Below, one piece after another: positions 63,457-64,000 of a DNA stretch of 64,000 nucleotides. A model generated the notes under the pieces. The model saw nothing but the letters and a program-made list of their open reading frames with translations, searched no databases and was not told where the DNA came from. The stretch is from Pseudoalteromonas sp. OOF1S-7 (GTDB taxonomy: Bacteria; Pseudomonadota; Gammaproteobacteria; Enterobacterales; Alteromonadaceae), in NCBI RefSeq assembly GCF_022347765.1, contig NZ_JAKRFZ010000005.1, positions 1 to 64,000 on the forward strand. The letters are read 5' to 3'. The stretch's first letter is position 1. Each line of letters starts with the position of its first letter. A program made the position numbers and the translations under genes.

Positions 63457-64000
63457 TACCAGCCTGCAAAACTCTGCCTGTTAGCTCGCACTCGATTTGA
63501 GTGCTACGCACAGGCGGCTCACAGTGCCGACAATTGCACCAACTCCCAGATCCTTTCCAGTCCTCCCGCACTTGATGCGGGATCTGCTAACAGGCAGCTC
63601 AGTGGAGCATTGGTGGCATTTGCTAAATTATCATGGTTCCCGGCTCGGAGGCCGGGAGCACTGAGGTGGAGGCTCGATGGCGGAGGTTATTAATCACCGA
63701 CACTGTATTCAACGACGACGAGACGACATATCGGCTGAGTAACGAGCTGCAGAATACCTTCGGTAAGAACCTTACGTAAAAGCCATAAAAATGGGTGCTC
63801 AAATAGATTTTGGAAGCAGCAGAAAGATAGCCAAACCACCTTTGGATGCAGCATGCCACCTGTATGAAGTAAAGTTCCTGTAAAAGGTATAGAGTTCACC
63901 TACGCCAAAAGTATGTTTTTAAAACCGCCAGATTGTTTTTTGACCACTTTACATTAAACTGTCATAAAACATTAATAGTCTACGCCCGAATTTGAATCAA
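63457..64000. other. hairpin-rich intergenic region at the window edge
   Basis: No credible gene in 544 bases. Inside is a 124-bp element with 12-bp inverted ends (separate entry), a third hairpin TCCCGGC / GCCGGGA (63638-63657) and an unexplained low-complexity-free tail. A minus-strand ORF (63623-63859) runs through the hairpin and is not credible. Confidence 0.6.
63474..63597. repeat. 124-bp element with 12-bp inverted ends and two internal hairpins
   Basis: CTGCCTGTTAGC (63474-63485) and GCTAACAGGCAG (63586-63597) are perfect inverted ends. Inside lie GCACTC-GATTT-GAGTGC (63488-63504) and CCCGCA-CTTGA-TGCGGG (63565-63581). REP-like or a small non-autonomous element. Confidence 0.7.

Noticed and set aside
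63623..63859. 78-residue ORF near the right edge
   Set aside because: It runs through a hairpin repeat, lacks an SD and has no family features; probably intergenic.

Overview
The window is about 64 kb of gammaproteobacterial chromosome, most likely from Pseudoalteromonas or a close Alteromonadales relative. This is inferred from the mix of core genes (ftsY-ftsE-ftsX-rpoH, mutS, pncC, recA, proB, gltX, acs with a NarL-type regulator, purU, gor, prlC, rsmJ) with marine outer-membrane proteins (FadL-like, DcaP-like), HD-GYP and GGDEF enzymes, and the DUF3581, DUF1543, DUF1826 and DUF2024 families. No rRNA, tRNA, CRISPR array, prophage or recognisable transposase was seen. Both window ends are cut: ftsY lacks its 5' end and the last 544 bases hold no convincing gene.

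Layout. 1-4.7 kb: ftsY (with a long 13-residue tandem repeat), ftsE, ftsX and rpoH; rpoH has a perfect CIRCE operator at its start. 4.7-7.5 kb: plsC, rraB, an HD-GYP phosphodiesterase and a small membrane protein. 7.6-13.3 kb: FadL-like porin, mutS, pncC, and recA under a LexA box. 13.3-24.5 kb: a mostly empty stretch with a 9-bp repeat, a large lipoprotein, a Crp/Fnr-like regulator, an amidohydrolase, proB, a diguanylate cyclase, a membrane-anchored glutaredoxin and gltX. 24.5-34.5 kb: an OhrR-like regulator with glutathione peroxidase, a LysR/alcohol dehydrogenase pair, cytochrome b561, a DcaP-like porin divergent from acs, a CrbR/ErdR-like regulator and purU.

34.7-38.9 kb: an orphan 1188-residue protein fusing an NRPS-type adenylation domain, a carrier domain and a PLP-dependent alpha-oxoamine synthase, followed by a small DUF1579-like protein. 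38.9-46.6 kb: what looks like a zinc-starvation island. Three Zur-type palindromes sit before pyrC2-folE2 / M3 lipoprotein peptidase (shared), DUF1826, and a MerC-family membrane protein. Within it a MarR regulator with a four-cysteine tail is divergent from a secreted protein and a DUF2024 gene. 46.7-49.4 kb: a Maf-like (DUF115) gene followed by a secreted protein carrying nine DSFG hexads. 49.7-57.5 kb: an RTX-type repeat protein with a Sec signal, a chemoreceptor, an FG-GAP protein, small membrane proteins and a membrane-bound AraC regulator. 57.6-63.5 kb: gor, prlC, an unusual response regulator and rsmJ, then a hairpin-rich intergenic element.

The strongest candidates for something new are the adenylation/carrier/oxoamine-synthase enzyme, the HrcA-type operator on rpoH, the Zur-controlled cluster, and the Maf-like/DSFG-repeat pair. 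Functions are family-level recognition from sequence; no database search was run.
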